From Fusobacterium varium (lineage in GTDB: Bacteria; Fusobacteriota; Fusobacteriia; Fusobacteriales; Fusobacteriaceae): a stretch of 64,000 bases of DNA. The first letter of the stretch is position 1, and each line of letters begins with the position of its first letter. The stretch spans positions 1 to 64,000 of the forward strand of contig JADYUE010000003.1 of the NCBI GenBank assembly GCA_021531615.1. The letters run 5' to 3'. Made by a program: the position numbers and the translations under genes. Shown one piece after another: positions 18,087-25,234 of this stretch. The notes below the pieces were generated by a model. The model did not search any database. It had not been told where the DNA came from and saw nothing but the letters and a program-made list of their open reading frames with translations.

Positions 18087-19010
18087 CTATTTTTCAAACC
18101 AAAATCTCACTTTTTTAGGTAAAATATCTAAATATTTTTCTATAAAGAAAGTAATTTCTTTAGATTCTATTTTTTCTATATTTTTATATTTTTCAAGATT
18201 GTATATATTATCATTAGTTGCAAAAAGAAAAATTTTCATTTTTTTAGAAAGATCAAAATATTTATCAGCATTGATATTTGTATTTCCACTCTTTACTTGG
18301 ACACCGTATAAATTTCCTTTGATATCTATAAGTTGAAATTCAATTAAGCTAGTATCTTCTTTACAAGTAGACGTATAAATATATAATTTTTTTTCTATTT
18401 GAAGATATAAGCCAACTATTTCTTCAATATCTTCAGCACTCAATAAATTTTTCCAATCAGCTATAGGGAAATGGATTGAGTTATTTTCTATGTTAATTTT
18501 ACAATATAGTGATAATTCATTTTTATTTTCATAGACTTTTTGAAGAGTGCTAGGATTTCTAAAACTAGCAATTATTTTTCCAGGAACTTCATTTTCTACA
18601 AAATCTTTTTTTAACCATTTTACTTTTCTATAAAAACCAATTTGATATCTATTTGGAATAAAATCTTCATTTGGATAAGTATTATATAAACAATTTTCAT
18701 CAATAATAATTCCTAGTTTATAAATACCATCACATCTTGTCCAAATATAATCACCTTTTTTCATTCTATTAAAAAGAATATTAGTATATGTGATATATGA
18801 TCTTGTTCTATAATTAGATTTTTTTAAACTTTCATAAATATGTTCTTTTATAGCATGAGCAGAAATATTAATATTTTCTAGTCCAAGTAAAAAATTTTCT
18901 TCTTTACTCCAACCAATTCCTACGAATTCTTTTTCAATCCATTTTTTAAAAGATTCTTTGTGTTCAACTAATTGACTACCAGGTTTACAATTTATTCTCC
19001 ATATATTCAT
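18087..19010 (-). CDS. Candidate modification-dependent nuclease (PUA-like plus PD-(D/E)xK)
   Basis: A 307-residue protein. The N-terminal part (MNIWRINCKPG, FVGIGWSKEENF, RMKKGDYIWTRCDGIYKLG, VEN-PGKIIASFRNPST) has the layout of EVE/PUA-like modified-base readers. The C-terminal 110 residues fit a PD-(D/E)xK fold: EEIVGLYL near 196-203, EFQLIDIKG with Glu 224, then GVQVKSG with Lys 240. A DNA-cutting role is inferred. It is monocistronic, with 67 bases to the exporter start. Its plan resembles the protein at 2829-3836 although the sequences differ. Confidence 0.55.
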   Translation of the reverse strand: MNIWRINCKPGSQLVEHKESFKKWIEKEFVGIGWSKEENFLLGLENINISAHAIKEHIYESLKKSNYRTRSYITYTNILFNRMKKGDYIWTRCDGIYKLGIIIDENCLYNTYPNEDFIPNRYQIGFYRKVKWLKKDFVENEVPGKIIASFRNPSTLQKVYENKNELSLYCKINIENNSIHFPIADWKNLLSAEDIEEIVGLYLQIEKKLYIYTSTCKEDTSLIEFQLIDIKGNLYGVQVKSGNTNINADKYFDLSKKMKIFLFATNDNIYNLEKYKNIEKIESKEITFFIEKYLDILPKKVRFWFEK

Positions 19011-19148
19011 AGAAAATACCTCCTTTTATTTTTATATTTCCTATAACCTTGAACGTTAAAAAATCAAAATATCAGTTAATTCATTTTTTCTCTAGAGAGA
19101 TTATATCATTTTTATTATTACCTTAAAATTATTAATTAAAATAAATAA

Positions 19149-19178
19149 AAAAAGGAACTAAGATTGACTTAGCTCCTT
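19149..19178 (-). terminator. Cold-shock gene terminator
   Basis: On minus, AAGGAGCTAAG pairs with CTTAGTTCCTT and is followed by seven T. Confidence 0.85.
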
Positions 19179-19199
19179 AAAGTTTCAAGACTAAACTAA

Positions 19200-19397
19200 T
19201 TATCTAACTTTGATATTAGCTGCTTGAGGACCTTTTTGTCCTTCAATGATATCAAAAGTTACTTCTTCATTTTCATTTAAAGTTTTGAATCCTTCTTTTT
19301 GGATTTGAGAGAAGTGTGCAAATACATCTTTACCATCTTCACCTGTAATAAATCCAAATCCTTTTTCTTGATTAAACCATTTAACTGTACCTTTCAT
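19200..19397 (-). CDS. Cold-shock protein, CspA family
   Basis: A 65-residue single-strand nucleic acid binding OB fold with RNP1-like [11 protein letters not shown] and RNP2-like DVFAHFSQI, of normal family length. The correct start is ATG 19397, preceded by GGAGG seven bases away; reading further upstream would add 30 residues that do not belong to the family. A long leader of about 160 bases precedes it, as is usual for cold-shock mRNAs whose folding changes with temperature. RNA chaperone in the cytoplasm. Confidence 0.93.
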   Translation of the reverse strand: MKGTVKWFNQEKGFGFITGEDGKDVFAHFSQIQKEGFKTLNENEEVTFDIIEGQKGPQAANIKVR

Positions 19398-19563
19398 TGT
19401 GTACCTCCATAAAATATTATTGAACAATAGAACTCGTGACATTTTGATAGTAACTAAATTAGCTACCATGAAAATCTTAATAAACATAAAGGTATTTCTG
19501 AAAGAATACTTTAAATATTAAATCTCAAACTTCAAAACTCATAAATTTATTATTGCTATACAG

Positions 19564-19588
19564 GTAGTATACTACACTTTTCAATATT
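19564..19588 (-). promoter_or_regulatory. Probable csp promoter overlapping a palindrome
   Basis: On minus, TATACT lies inside the perfect 12-base palindrome GTAGTATACTAC (19564-19575), with a weak -35 (TGTACA) 17 bases upstream. The palindrome could be an operator. The rest of the 323-base gap 19398-19720 holds the csp leader and the MATE promoter and leader. Confidence 0.4.
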
Positions 19589-19606
19589 TGTACAGCTTTA
19601 TTTTTA

Positions 19607-19635
19607 TTGACAGAAGAAAAATGAAATAGTATAAT
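19607..19635 (+). promoter_or_regulatory. MATE gene promoter
   Basis: Consensus TTGACA (19607-19612), 17 bases, TATAAT (19630-19635). Transcription should start near 19642, about 80 bases before the ATG. Confidence 0.85.
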
Positions 19636-19668
19636 ATAAAGATAACAATAAAAAAACTATTAATACGT

Positions 19669-19710
19669 AGCAGGTGGGCAGCTTATAACCCATCTGCTTT
19701 TATTTTTTTA
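19669..19710 (+). promoter_or_regulatory. Terminator-like leader hairpin (attenuator candidate) before the MATE gene
   Basis: AGCAGGTGGG (19669-19678) pairs with CCCATCTGCT (19689-19698) around a ten-base loop and is followed by TTTATTTTTTTA. The U-tract runs straight into the AGGAGG of the MATE gene (19710-19715). It lies between the strong promoter and the only gene it could serve. It would end most transcripts after about 65 bases unless something releases it. I see no leader ATG and no riboswitch class I know. Confidence 0.65.
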
Positions 19711-19720
19711 GGAGGAAAAA

Positions 19721-21070
19721 ATGTTTAAATTAGATAAAAAATTTATAAAAACTTTGATGCTTTTAGCAATACCCATTATTTTACAAAGTTTAGTAACAGC
19801 ATCATTAAATCTTCTTGATAATCTGATGATAGGTTCATTGGGAGAAAATGAGATTGCAGCAGTAGGAATATCTAATCAATTTTATATGCTATATTACTAT
19901 ACAATTATGGGAATTACTCTAGGAGCAGGAATATTTATGTCACAGTTCTGGGGGAAAAAAGATGTAGCAAGTATTCATAAATTTTTAGGAATATCATTAG
20001 TTGTTGGAATGGTAAGCACAATATTTTTTGCAATATTAGCATTTTTCTTTCCAGAGATGATAATGAAAATTTTTATAGATGAAAATATTGTCATAGAACA
20101 AGGAGTTGCATATTTAAAAATGGTGGCTCTAAGTTATATTTTTACTACTATATCTCTTGCTTATGCAGCAGCTTTAAGAAGTATTGGACAGACTAAAATT
20201 CCTATGTATGGAAGTTTAGTGGGACTTGTATTTAATGGAATATTAAACTATATCTTTATTTTTGGTAAGTTTGGAGCTCCTGTTATGGGAGTTGCTGGAG
20301 CTGCTTTAGGGACAACTGTTTCAAGATTTATGGAGTTAGCTTTTATTCTATTTATTATTTATAAAAATAAAAATGTTGTAGCAGGAAAAATTTCACAACT
20401 TCTTGACTTTAATTTTAATCTTGTAAAAAGATATTTTATTACTGCTACTCCTGTAGTTTTTAATGATGTTATGTGGATAGCAGGGATTACAGCATATTTT
20501 ATAGCTTATTCAAAATTAGGAATAAATGCCACTGCTACAATGCAGATAGCTAATACAATTAATAATGTTTTTAATATTTTTGGAATAGGAATAGCATCAG
20601 CATCAGCTATTTTAATAGGAAATAAGATAGGTGCAGGAAAAGAGGAAGATGCCAAAGAAGATGCAATTAAAATATCAGTTTTTGGAGTATTGATAGGAAT
20701 TATTATAGGAATATTCTTTTTCTTCTTGTCTCCTTTTATAGCTATGCTATTTAAAATAACTCCTGAAACATATAATAATGTAATTTTTGTTTTAAGAGTA
20801 ATGGCTATTGTTTTGCCATTAAGATTTTTTGGAATTACTCAAATTATAGGGGTATTACGTGGTGGTGGAGATGTAATGTATGCAATAATCACAGAACTTG
20901 TAGCAGTATGGCTAATTGGAGTTCCTCTTTCATTTATAGGAGCAGTATATTTTAAACTTCCAATAACAATAGTGTATATTTTAGTTTGTTTAGAAGAACC
21001 ATTTAAAGCTATTGCTACTTATCCTAGATTACGTTCAGGTAAATGGATTAAAAATTTAGTTAAGAATTAA
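19721..21070 (+). CDS. MATE-family multidrug/Na+ antiporter
   Basis: A 449-residue inner-membrane protein with twelve hydrophobic segments in two six-helix halves, as in NorM/DinF-type exporters. Family features include LAIPIILQSLVTASLNLLDN in helix 1, MIGSLGENEIAAVGISNQ after it, and the matching second-half motif near AYFIAYSKLGINATATMQIA. Likely exports cationic drugs or metabolites against Na+ or H+. The start is fixed by AGGAGG. Its leader holds a terminator hairpin, so expression may be conditional. It ends at a bidirectional terminator. Confidence 0.92.
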   Translation: MFKLDKKFIKTLMLLAIPIILQSLVTASLNLLDNLMIGSLGENEIAAVGISNQFYMLYYYTIMGITLGAGIFMSQFWGKKDVASIHKFLGISLVVGMVSTIFFAILAFFFPEMIMKIFIDENIVIEQGVAYLKMVALSYIFTTISLAYAAALRSIGQTKIPMYGSLVGLVFNGILNYIFIFGKFGAPVMGVAGAALGTTVSRFMELAFILFIIYKNKNVVAGKISQLLDFNFNLVKRYFITATPVVFNDVMWIAGITAYFIAYSKLGINATATMQIANTINNVFNIFGIGIASASAILIGNKIGAGKEEDAKEDAIKISVFGVLIGIIIGIFFFFLSPFIAMLFKITPETYNNVIFVLRVMAIVLPLRFFGITQIIGVLRGGGDVMYAIITELVAVWLIGVPLSFIGAVYFKLPITIVYILVCLEEPFKAIATYPRLRSGKWIKNLVKN

Positions 21071-21074
21071 AAAA

Positions 21075-21098
21075 ATGAGCTTCAGGGCTCATTTTTTT
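21075..21098. terminator. Bidirectional terminator
   Basis: ATGAGC/GCTCAT stem with TTCAGG loop, flanked by A-run and T7. It serves the MATE gene and the converging lipoprotein gene. Confidence 0.88.
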
Positions 21099-21603
21099 AT
21101 AATTCTTTAAATAAGAGATTATTTAAGATATCTGTGGGATTTGCATTTCTATATTTTTCTCTCAATTTTTTTTCTTTTTCAAGTTTTTCAAGAGTTTCTT
21201 TATCAGTTACAACATTTTTCTTTTTTTCAGGATATTTTTCTATTTTATATCCAGTAACTATTTTACTATCAATATCAAAATAGATCTCTAAAAAAGTTTC
21301 CTTAATTGCTTTTTGACTATAAACTATCTCAACAGGAAGCAAGGATTTTAAGATCTTTTTATTTTGAATACTATTTTTAGTGTAATAAGTTCCCTTGTGG
21401 TAAACATAAGTATAAGGACTTTCTTTTCTTGAAGCTATAAAATATGGCTTTCCAAAGATATCTATAATATCATTTTCAGTTGTTTTATTAACAGATATTA
21501 ATGGAGATATAGAATTTTTTAATTCATTATTTAGTTTTAAAGTTTTTAATGATGTGCAGCTAGAAAATATGATTAGCAATATTAAAAAATAGTATTTTTT
21601 CAA
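21097..21603 (-). CDS. Lipoprotein, SmpA/OmlA-like
   Basis: A 168-residue lipoprotein. I place the start at TTG 21603 because AAAGGAGAG lies just upstream; this gives a compact signal (KKYYFLILLIIFSSC) with the lipid Cys in FSSC. The mature part has TTENDIIDIFGKPYFIASRK, similar to the helix-helix-strand of SmpA/OmlA (BamE-like) domains, and a charged tail (EKLEKEKKLREKYRNANPTD). An envelope assembly role is possible but only inferred from that similarity. Monocistronic. Confidence 0.7.
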   Translation of the reverse strand: MKKYYFLILLIIFSSCTSLKTLKLNNELKNSISPLISVNKTTENDIIDIFGKPYFIASRKESPYTYVYHKGTYYTKNSIQNKKILKSLLPVEIVYSQKAIKETFLEIYFDIDSKIVTGYKIEKYPEKKKNVVTDKETLEKLEKEKKLREKYRNANPTDILNNLLFKEL

Positions 21604-21680
21604 GCTATCTCTCCTTTCGTTTTTTAAGATATAGTATATCATAAAAAAAGTTAGAAAAAAATATTTAATTATAGGTAAAT

Positions 21681-21711
21681 AAAAAAGTTACCTCCTAAGA
21701 AGTAACTTTTT
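21681..21711 (-). terminator. Terminator of the glycine-zipper lipoprotein gene
   Basis: On minus, AAAGTTACTTC pairs with GAGGTAACTTT and is followed by a T-run. Confidence 0.8.
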
Positions 21712-21734
21712 AAATATAAAATTAAACTTTGATT

Positions 21735-21929
21735 CTATTTGTTTTTATCTGCTATAATAGCTCCAGCAGCAGCACCAACTCCAGCACCAACTATAGTACC
21801 AGTATTTCCACCAATAAGATGTCCAGCTACAGCTCCAGCAGCAGTTCCAGCAGCGATATGTTTTTCAGTACGAGTACATCCAGCAAAAGCAAGTACAGAA
21901 ATAGCTAAAATTATAAATAATTTTTTCAT
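21735..21929 (-). CDS. Glycine-zipper lipoprotein
   Basis: A 64-residue lipoprotein with signal MKKLFIILAISVLAFAGC and a glycine-zipper membrane segment (GTAAGAVAGHLIGGNTGTIV, GAGVGAAAGAIIADKNK), as in small Gly-zipper/OmpA-linked or osmotically induced lipoproteins. It probably sits in the outer membrane and oligomerises. The gene is monocistronic with its own terminator. AGGAGG precedes the ATG. Confidence 0.8.
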   Translation of the reverse strand: MKKLFIILAISVLAFAGCTRTEKHIAAGTAAGAVAGHLIGGNTGTIVGAGVGAAAGAIIADKNK

Positions 21930-21998
21930 ATAAATTACCTCCTGTTTACAGTATAAGAGTCTCTTTAATAGAAGTATACAACAAAAAATAGAAATTTC

Positions 21999-22310
21999 CT
22001 AGAGTTTTATAATAATATATTTTTTATTTTTATAATTTACAATCTCTTGAGCTTTTTTATTGATCTTTCCAAATTTTCTATGAGTATATTTTCTAGCATG
22101 TTTAGGTGGGTAATCTTCAAAAGTTCTTGATCCCATAAGAGCTATAGTATATTCTAATTCAGCTTTATCAGGAGTAACAAGATAATCTTCTCCAGCAAAA
22201 GAGAATAAAATTCCTGGATACATATGATCTCCTTTTATCTGTTTAAAGTTAAAAGGTTTACCTAACTTTTCAACTAAATATTGTCCTAAAGCATTTATTC
22301 TATCTAACAT
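21999..22310 (-). CDS. Conserved-looking small protein of unknown function
   Basis: A 103-residue cytoplasmic protein with no motif I can name: MLDRINALGQYLVEKLGKPF, then GDHMYPGILFSFAGEDYLVT and a basic C-terminal part (HARKYTHRKFGKINKKAQ). Its ATG follows the stop codon of the flavin reductase gene with no gap, so the two are translated from one mRNA. A functional link to the flavoprotein is likely, but its nature cannot be told. Confidence 0.65.
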   Translation of the reverse strand: MLDRINALGQYLVEKLGKPFNFKQIKGDHMYPGILFSFAGEDYLVTPDKAELEYTIALMGSRTFEDYPPKHARKYTHRKFGKINKKAQEIVNYKNKKYIIIKL

Positions 22311-22973
22311 CTATCTTTTCACCTTTTTCTTTTTTGTTGTAGTTTTTCTTTTTGTTTTATTTTCAGGTACTGTTTTTCTTTTTAAAAGTTCTCTTTTTTC
22401 AATAGTTTTTTTCTTAGCAACTGAATAACCAAAGCTTCCAATAGCTTCTTTTGGCATTGGGAAATATTCTCCATGAGAATAAGCAATAAGGTTAGCCCAT
22501 TCAAAATGGATTTTTTCATTTTCATCTAATAATCTTGAATCAATATGTGAGCATAGAACCTCAGCTAAAAAAAGATCATGAGTTCCAAGAGGGATAATTT
22601 GTTTTACTTTACACTCAATATTTACAGGACACTCTTCAATATATGAAGATTTTACCTCTTTCCCATCTTTTAAAGTGAATCCCATCTCTTTAATTTTATC
22701 ATTTGTTCTACCTGAACGAACTCCACAATAGTCAGTTTCTCTAGTTAGTCTTCTTGTAGGAAGATTAACAGTAAATTCCATAGTTTCTTTTATATATTCA
22801 TAAGATAATCTTTCAGGTCTAATAGATATTGAAAGCATAGGAGGTTTTGTACAAATAGTTCCTGTCCAAGCAACTGTAAAAACATTATCTTTTCCCTCTG
22901 AATTTTTACTTGTTATTAAAACAACAGGAACAGGATTTAAGACAACACTTCCCTTAAAAAGTTTTTTTTCCAT
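22311..22973 (-). CDS. Flavin reductase-like FMN-binding split-barrel protein
   Basis: Flavin reductase-family fold: FKGSVVLNPVPVVLITSKNS near the N terminus, VAWTGTICTKPPMLSISIRP near residue 40, then TVNLPTRR and YCGVRSGR. I choose ATG 22973, with AAAGGA seven bases upstream, over a start five codons earlier. It binds FMN and may reduce it or use it as cofactor. The C-terminal 30 residues are almost all Lys, Arg and Thr (KTKRKTTTKKKKVKR), an unusual basic tail that could bind nucleic acid or the membrane. Confidence 0.85.
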   Translation of the reverse strand: MEKKLFKGSVVLNPVPVVLITSKNSEGKDNVFTVAWTGTICTKPPMLSISIRPERLSYEYIKETMEFTVNLPTRRLTRETDYCGVRSGRTNDKIKEMGFTLKDGKEVKSSYIEECPVNIECKVKQIIPLGTHDLFLAEVLCSHIDSRLLDENEKIHFEWANLIAYSHGEYFPMPKEAIGSFGYSVAKKKTIEKRELLKRKTVPENKTKRKTTTKKKKVKR

Positions 22974-23057
22974 ATTTATTCCTTTCATCAGTTATAATTT
23001 ACTTATGAAATTATATCATTTTTTCTAAATATGTACAATTATTAAGTGTGGAAATTG

Positions 23058-23086
23058 TTGCTTATAAAAAGAGCTTATGATATACT
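23058..23086 (+). promoter_or_regulatory. minCDE promoter
   Basis: TTGCTT (23058-23063), 17 bases, TATACT (23081-23086), about 30 bases before the minC start. Confidence 0.65.
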
Positions 23087-23118
23087 AAAATTATAAAGTT
23101 GGGTAAAAGGTGAAACTT

Positions 23119-23787
23119 ATGAATAATTATGTTATTTTGAAAGGAAAAAAGGATAGGCTGGTAATACATCTAAATTCAGAGGTAGACTTTTTAACTCTTA
23201 GGGATAGCTTAGTTGAAAAGATACAAGAGGCTAAAAATTTTATTGGAAGTGTTCACTTAGCAATAGAATTTTCTAATAGAGTTTTAACTGAATTAGAGGA
23301 AAATGTTCTTATTGATTTGATTAAATTAAATAGTGATATAAATATTACCTATGTCTTTTCTGAAAGTGGTTCAGGAATAAATAAAAAAGAGAAGATAAAG
23401 TTTTTTAAAGCAGTAACTGAAGAGGGACCAACTAAATTTTTTAGAGGAACTCTTAGATCAGGAAGTAAAATAGAATATGATGGAAATATAGTTGTTATTG
23501 GAGATGTAAATCCAGGAGCTATGTTGAGGGCAAAGGGAAATATAATAGTACTAGGACATCTAAATGGAGCTGTTTATGCAGGACTAGATGATGATAAAGA
23601 TGCTTTTATAGGTGCTAACTATATGAATCCAATTCAACTTGTAATAGGTAGTACAATAGCTAAACCTATGCAAAAAGAGATATTAGATACAAATAAGGTA
23701 GATAGAAAAGGAGGCTTCAAGATAGCCTACATAAAAAATAGTGAGATATTAATAGAAGATTTTAGTGCACGTTCATATAATGAATAA
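23119..23787 (+). CDS. minC: Septum site-determining protein MinC
   Basis: FtsZ polymerisation inhibitor that, with MinD, blocks septa at the poles. It has an N-terminal FtsZ-binding domain (1 to about 100) and a C-terminal beta-helix (IEYDGNIVVIGDVNPGAMLR, AKGNIIVLGHLNGAVYAG) that contacts MinD. I choose ATG 23119 because AAAGGTG sits six bases before it; a GTG three codons earlier overlaps that site. First gene of minC-minD-minE. Confidence 0.93.
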   Translation: MNNYVILKGKKDRLVIHLNSEVDFLTLRDSLVEKIQEAKNFIGSVHLAIEFSNRVLTELEENVLIDLIKLNSDINITYVFSESGSGINKKEKIKFFKAVTEEGPTKFFRGTLRSGSKIEYDGNIVVIGDVNPGAMLRAKGNIIVLGHLNGAVYAGLDDDKDAFIGANYMNPIQLVIGSTIAKPMQKEILDTNKVDRKGGFKIAYIKNSEILIEDFSARSYNE

Positions 23788-23815
23788 CTAAAACTTTAAG
23801 TTAGGAGTGATAAAA

Positions 23816-24607
23816 ATGGCAAAGGTGTATGTAGTGACATCAGGAAAAGGTGGAGTAGGAAAAACTACTACTACTGCTAATCTTGGAGCTGGGTTAGCTT
23901 TAAAGGGGAATAAAGTTCTTTTAATAGATACAGATATTGGATTAAGAAACCTTGATGTAGTAATTGGATTAGAAAATAGAATTGTCTATGATCTAGTTGA
24001 TGTAATAGAGGGAAAATGTAGAATTGCACAAGCTTTAATAAAAGATAAAAGATGTTCAAATCTATGTTTATTACCAGCTGCTCAAATTAGAGATAAAAAT
24101 GATATCAATGGAGATCAAATGAAAACTCTTATTGATGCTTTGAGAAATGATTTTGATTATATTATAATTGATTGTCCAGCAGGAATAGAGCAAGGATTTA
24201 AAAATGCAATAGCTGCAGCAGATGAGGCAATAGTAGTTACAACTCCAGAAATTTCAGCTACAAGAGATGCTGATAGAATAATAGGGCTTTTAGAGGCTAA
24301 TGAAATAAGAAACCCAAAACTTATTGTAAATCGTATAAAAATGGATATGGTAAAAGCAGGAAATATGTTAAGTGTAGAAGATATTCTTGATATACTTGCA
24401 ATTAAATTATTAGGAGTAGTTCCTGATGATGAGAATATTGTTATCTCTACAAATAAAGGAGAACCTTTAGTATATAAAGGTGAGTGTCTAGCAGCTGATG
24501 CTTATAGAAATATAGTAGAGAGAATGGAAGGAAAGGATGTTCCATTTTTAAATCTAGATGTAAAACTTGGGTTTTTTGAAAAATTAAAAATGGTTTTTGG
24601 AAAGTAG
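23816..24607 (+). CDS. minD: Septum site-determining ATPase MinD
   Basis: Membrane-cycling ParA-like ATPase that recruits MinC and is driven by MinE. Deviant Walker A SGKGGVGKTTTTANLG is near residue 7, the switch IDTDIGLRNLD is near 36, and YIIIDCPAGIEQGF is near 114. The C-terminal amphipathic helix (LGFFEKLKMVFGK) is the membrane anchor. The start is ATG 23816, eight bases after GGAG. A gap of nine bases leads to minE. Confidence 0.96.
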   Translation: MAKVYVVTSGKGGVGKTTTTANLGAGLALKGNKVLLIDTDIGLRNLDVVIGLENRIVYDLVDVIEGKCRIAQALIKDKRCSNLCLLPAAQIRDKNDINGDQMKTLIDALRNDFDYIIIDCPAGIEQGFKNAIAAADEAIVVTTPEISATRDADRIIGLLEANEIRNPKLIVNRIKMDMVKAGNMLSVEDILDILAIKLLGVVPDDENIVISTNKGEPLVYKGECLAADAYRNIVERMEGKDVPFLNLDVKLGFFEKLKMVFGK

Positions 24608-24616
24608 GTAGAAGGA

Positions 24617-24889
24617 ATGGGAATTTTTGATTTTTTTAAGAAAGAGGATAACAGCTCTAAAAATATTGCTAAAGATAGACTGAAATTTGTTTTAATTCAT
24701 GATAGAGCTATGCTACCAGCAAGTGTCTTAGAAGAGATGAAAGATGAGATAATAGCAGTTATATCTAAATATGTGGATATTGATAAAGAGGCTCTTAATA
24801 TAGAGGTAACTGAAAACCCAGAAAATAAAAGAAGTACAGCTTTAATAGCTAATATTCCACTAGTGGCTAAAAAAGAGAAAAATAGTTAA
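24617..24889 (+). CDS. minE: Cell division topological specificity factor MinE
   Basis: A 90-residue activator of MinD ATPase that makes the Min system oscillate. It has an N-terminal membrane-binding and MinD-binding helix ([35 protein letters not shown]) and a C-terminal topological domain. Presence of MinE shows an oscillating, proteobacteria-like Min system rather than DivIVA control. Last gene of the operon, closed by a terminator. Confidence 0.95.
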   Translation: MGIFDFFKKEDNSSKNIAKDRLKFVLIHDRAMLPASVLEEMKDEIIAVISKYVDIDKEALNIEVTENPENKRSTALIANIPLVAKKEKNS

Positions 24890-24894
24890 AAAAG

Positions 24895-24926
24895 AAAGAG
24901 ATAGTTTTGCTAACTACCTCTTTTTA
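24895..24926 (+). terminator. minCDE terminator
   Basis: AAAGAGATAGTT pairs with AACTACCTCTTT around a short loop, followed by T5. Confidence 0.85.
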
Positions 24927-24933
24927 AGTATAT

Positions 24934-25234
24934 AAACTATAATATATTTTTTCTTTTCTTAATATCAGCTAAAATGGAATTTGGAGAAGAATATTAGAGA
25001 GAGTTACGAAATCTGACGCTAAAAATTCCGACGTGTTTGAGACGAAGTCGAGTTTCGGAATTTTAGTCAGATGAGTATTACTCTCTCTTTATTCTTTGAC
25101 ATGGAATTTAGCTGATATTTAAAATATAAGTTTTGATAACTTAACTTGACTAATAATCGCTAAATGCAAAGGTACTTTGTCAAAACCTAACAATACACAA
25201 GAAAAAATGAACTTAGTTAGATATATTATAATTT
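24934..25234 (+). repeat. Dispersed structured repeat, copy R4 (subfamily B)
   Basis: Complete 301-base element filling the 345-base gap between minE and the M20 gene. The left end AAACTATAATATAT is the inverse of the right-end consensus ATATATTATAGTTT. The long hairpin runs 24961-25119: AATATCAGCT/AGCTGATATT, AAGAATA/TATTCTT, GAGAGAGT/ACTCTCTC and CTGAC-TAAAAATTCC/GGAATTTTAGTCAG, with apical ACGTGTTTGAG. The common right arm (GACTAATAATCGCTAAATGC, CAAAGGTACTTTGTCAAAAC) follows. The element ends against the stop codon of the M20 gene. No coding potential. Confidence 0.9.

Noticed and set aside
19669-19710. Known riboswitch class (preQ1, guanidine or PRPP type) before the MATE gene
   Set aside because: The leader is one hairpin with a U-tract; none of the conserved loops of those classes (for example ACGR loops of guanidine switches) is present.
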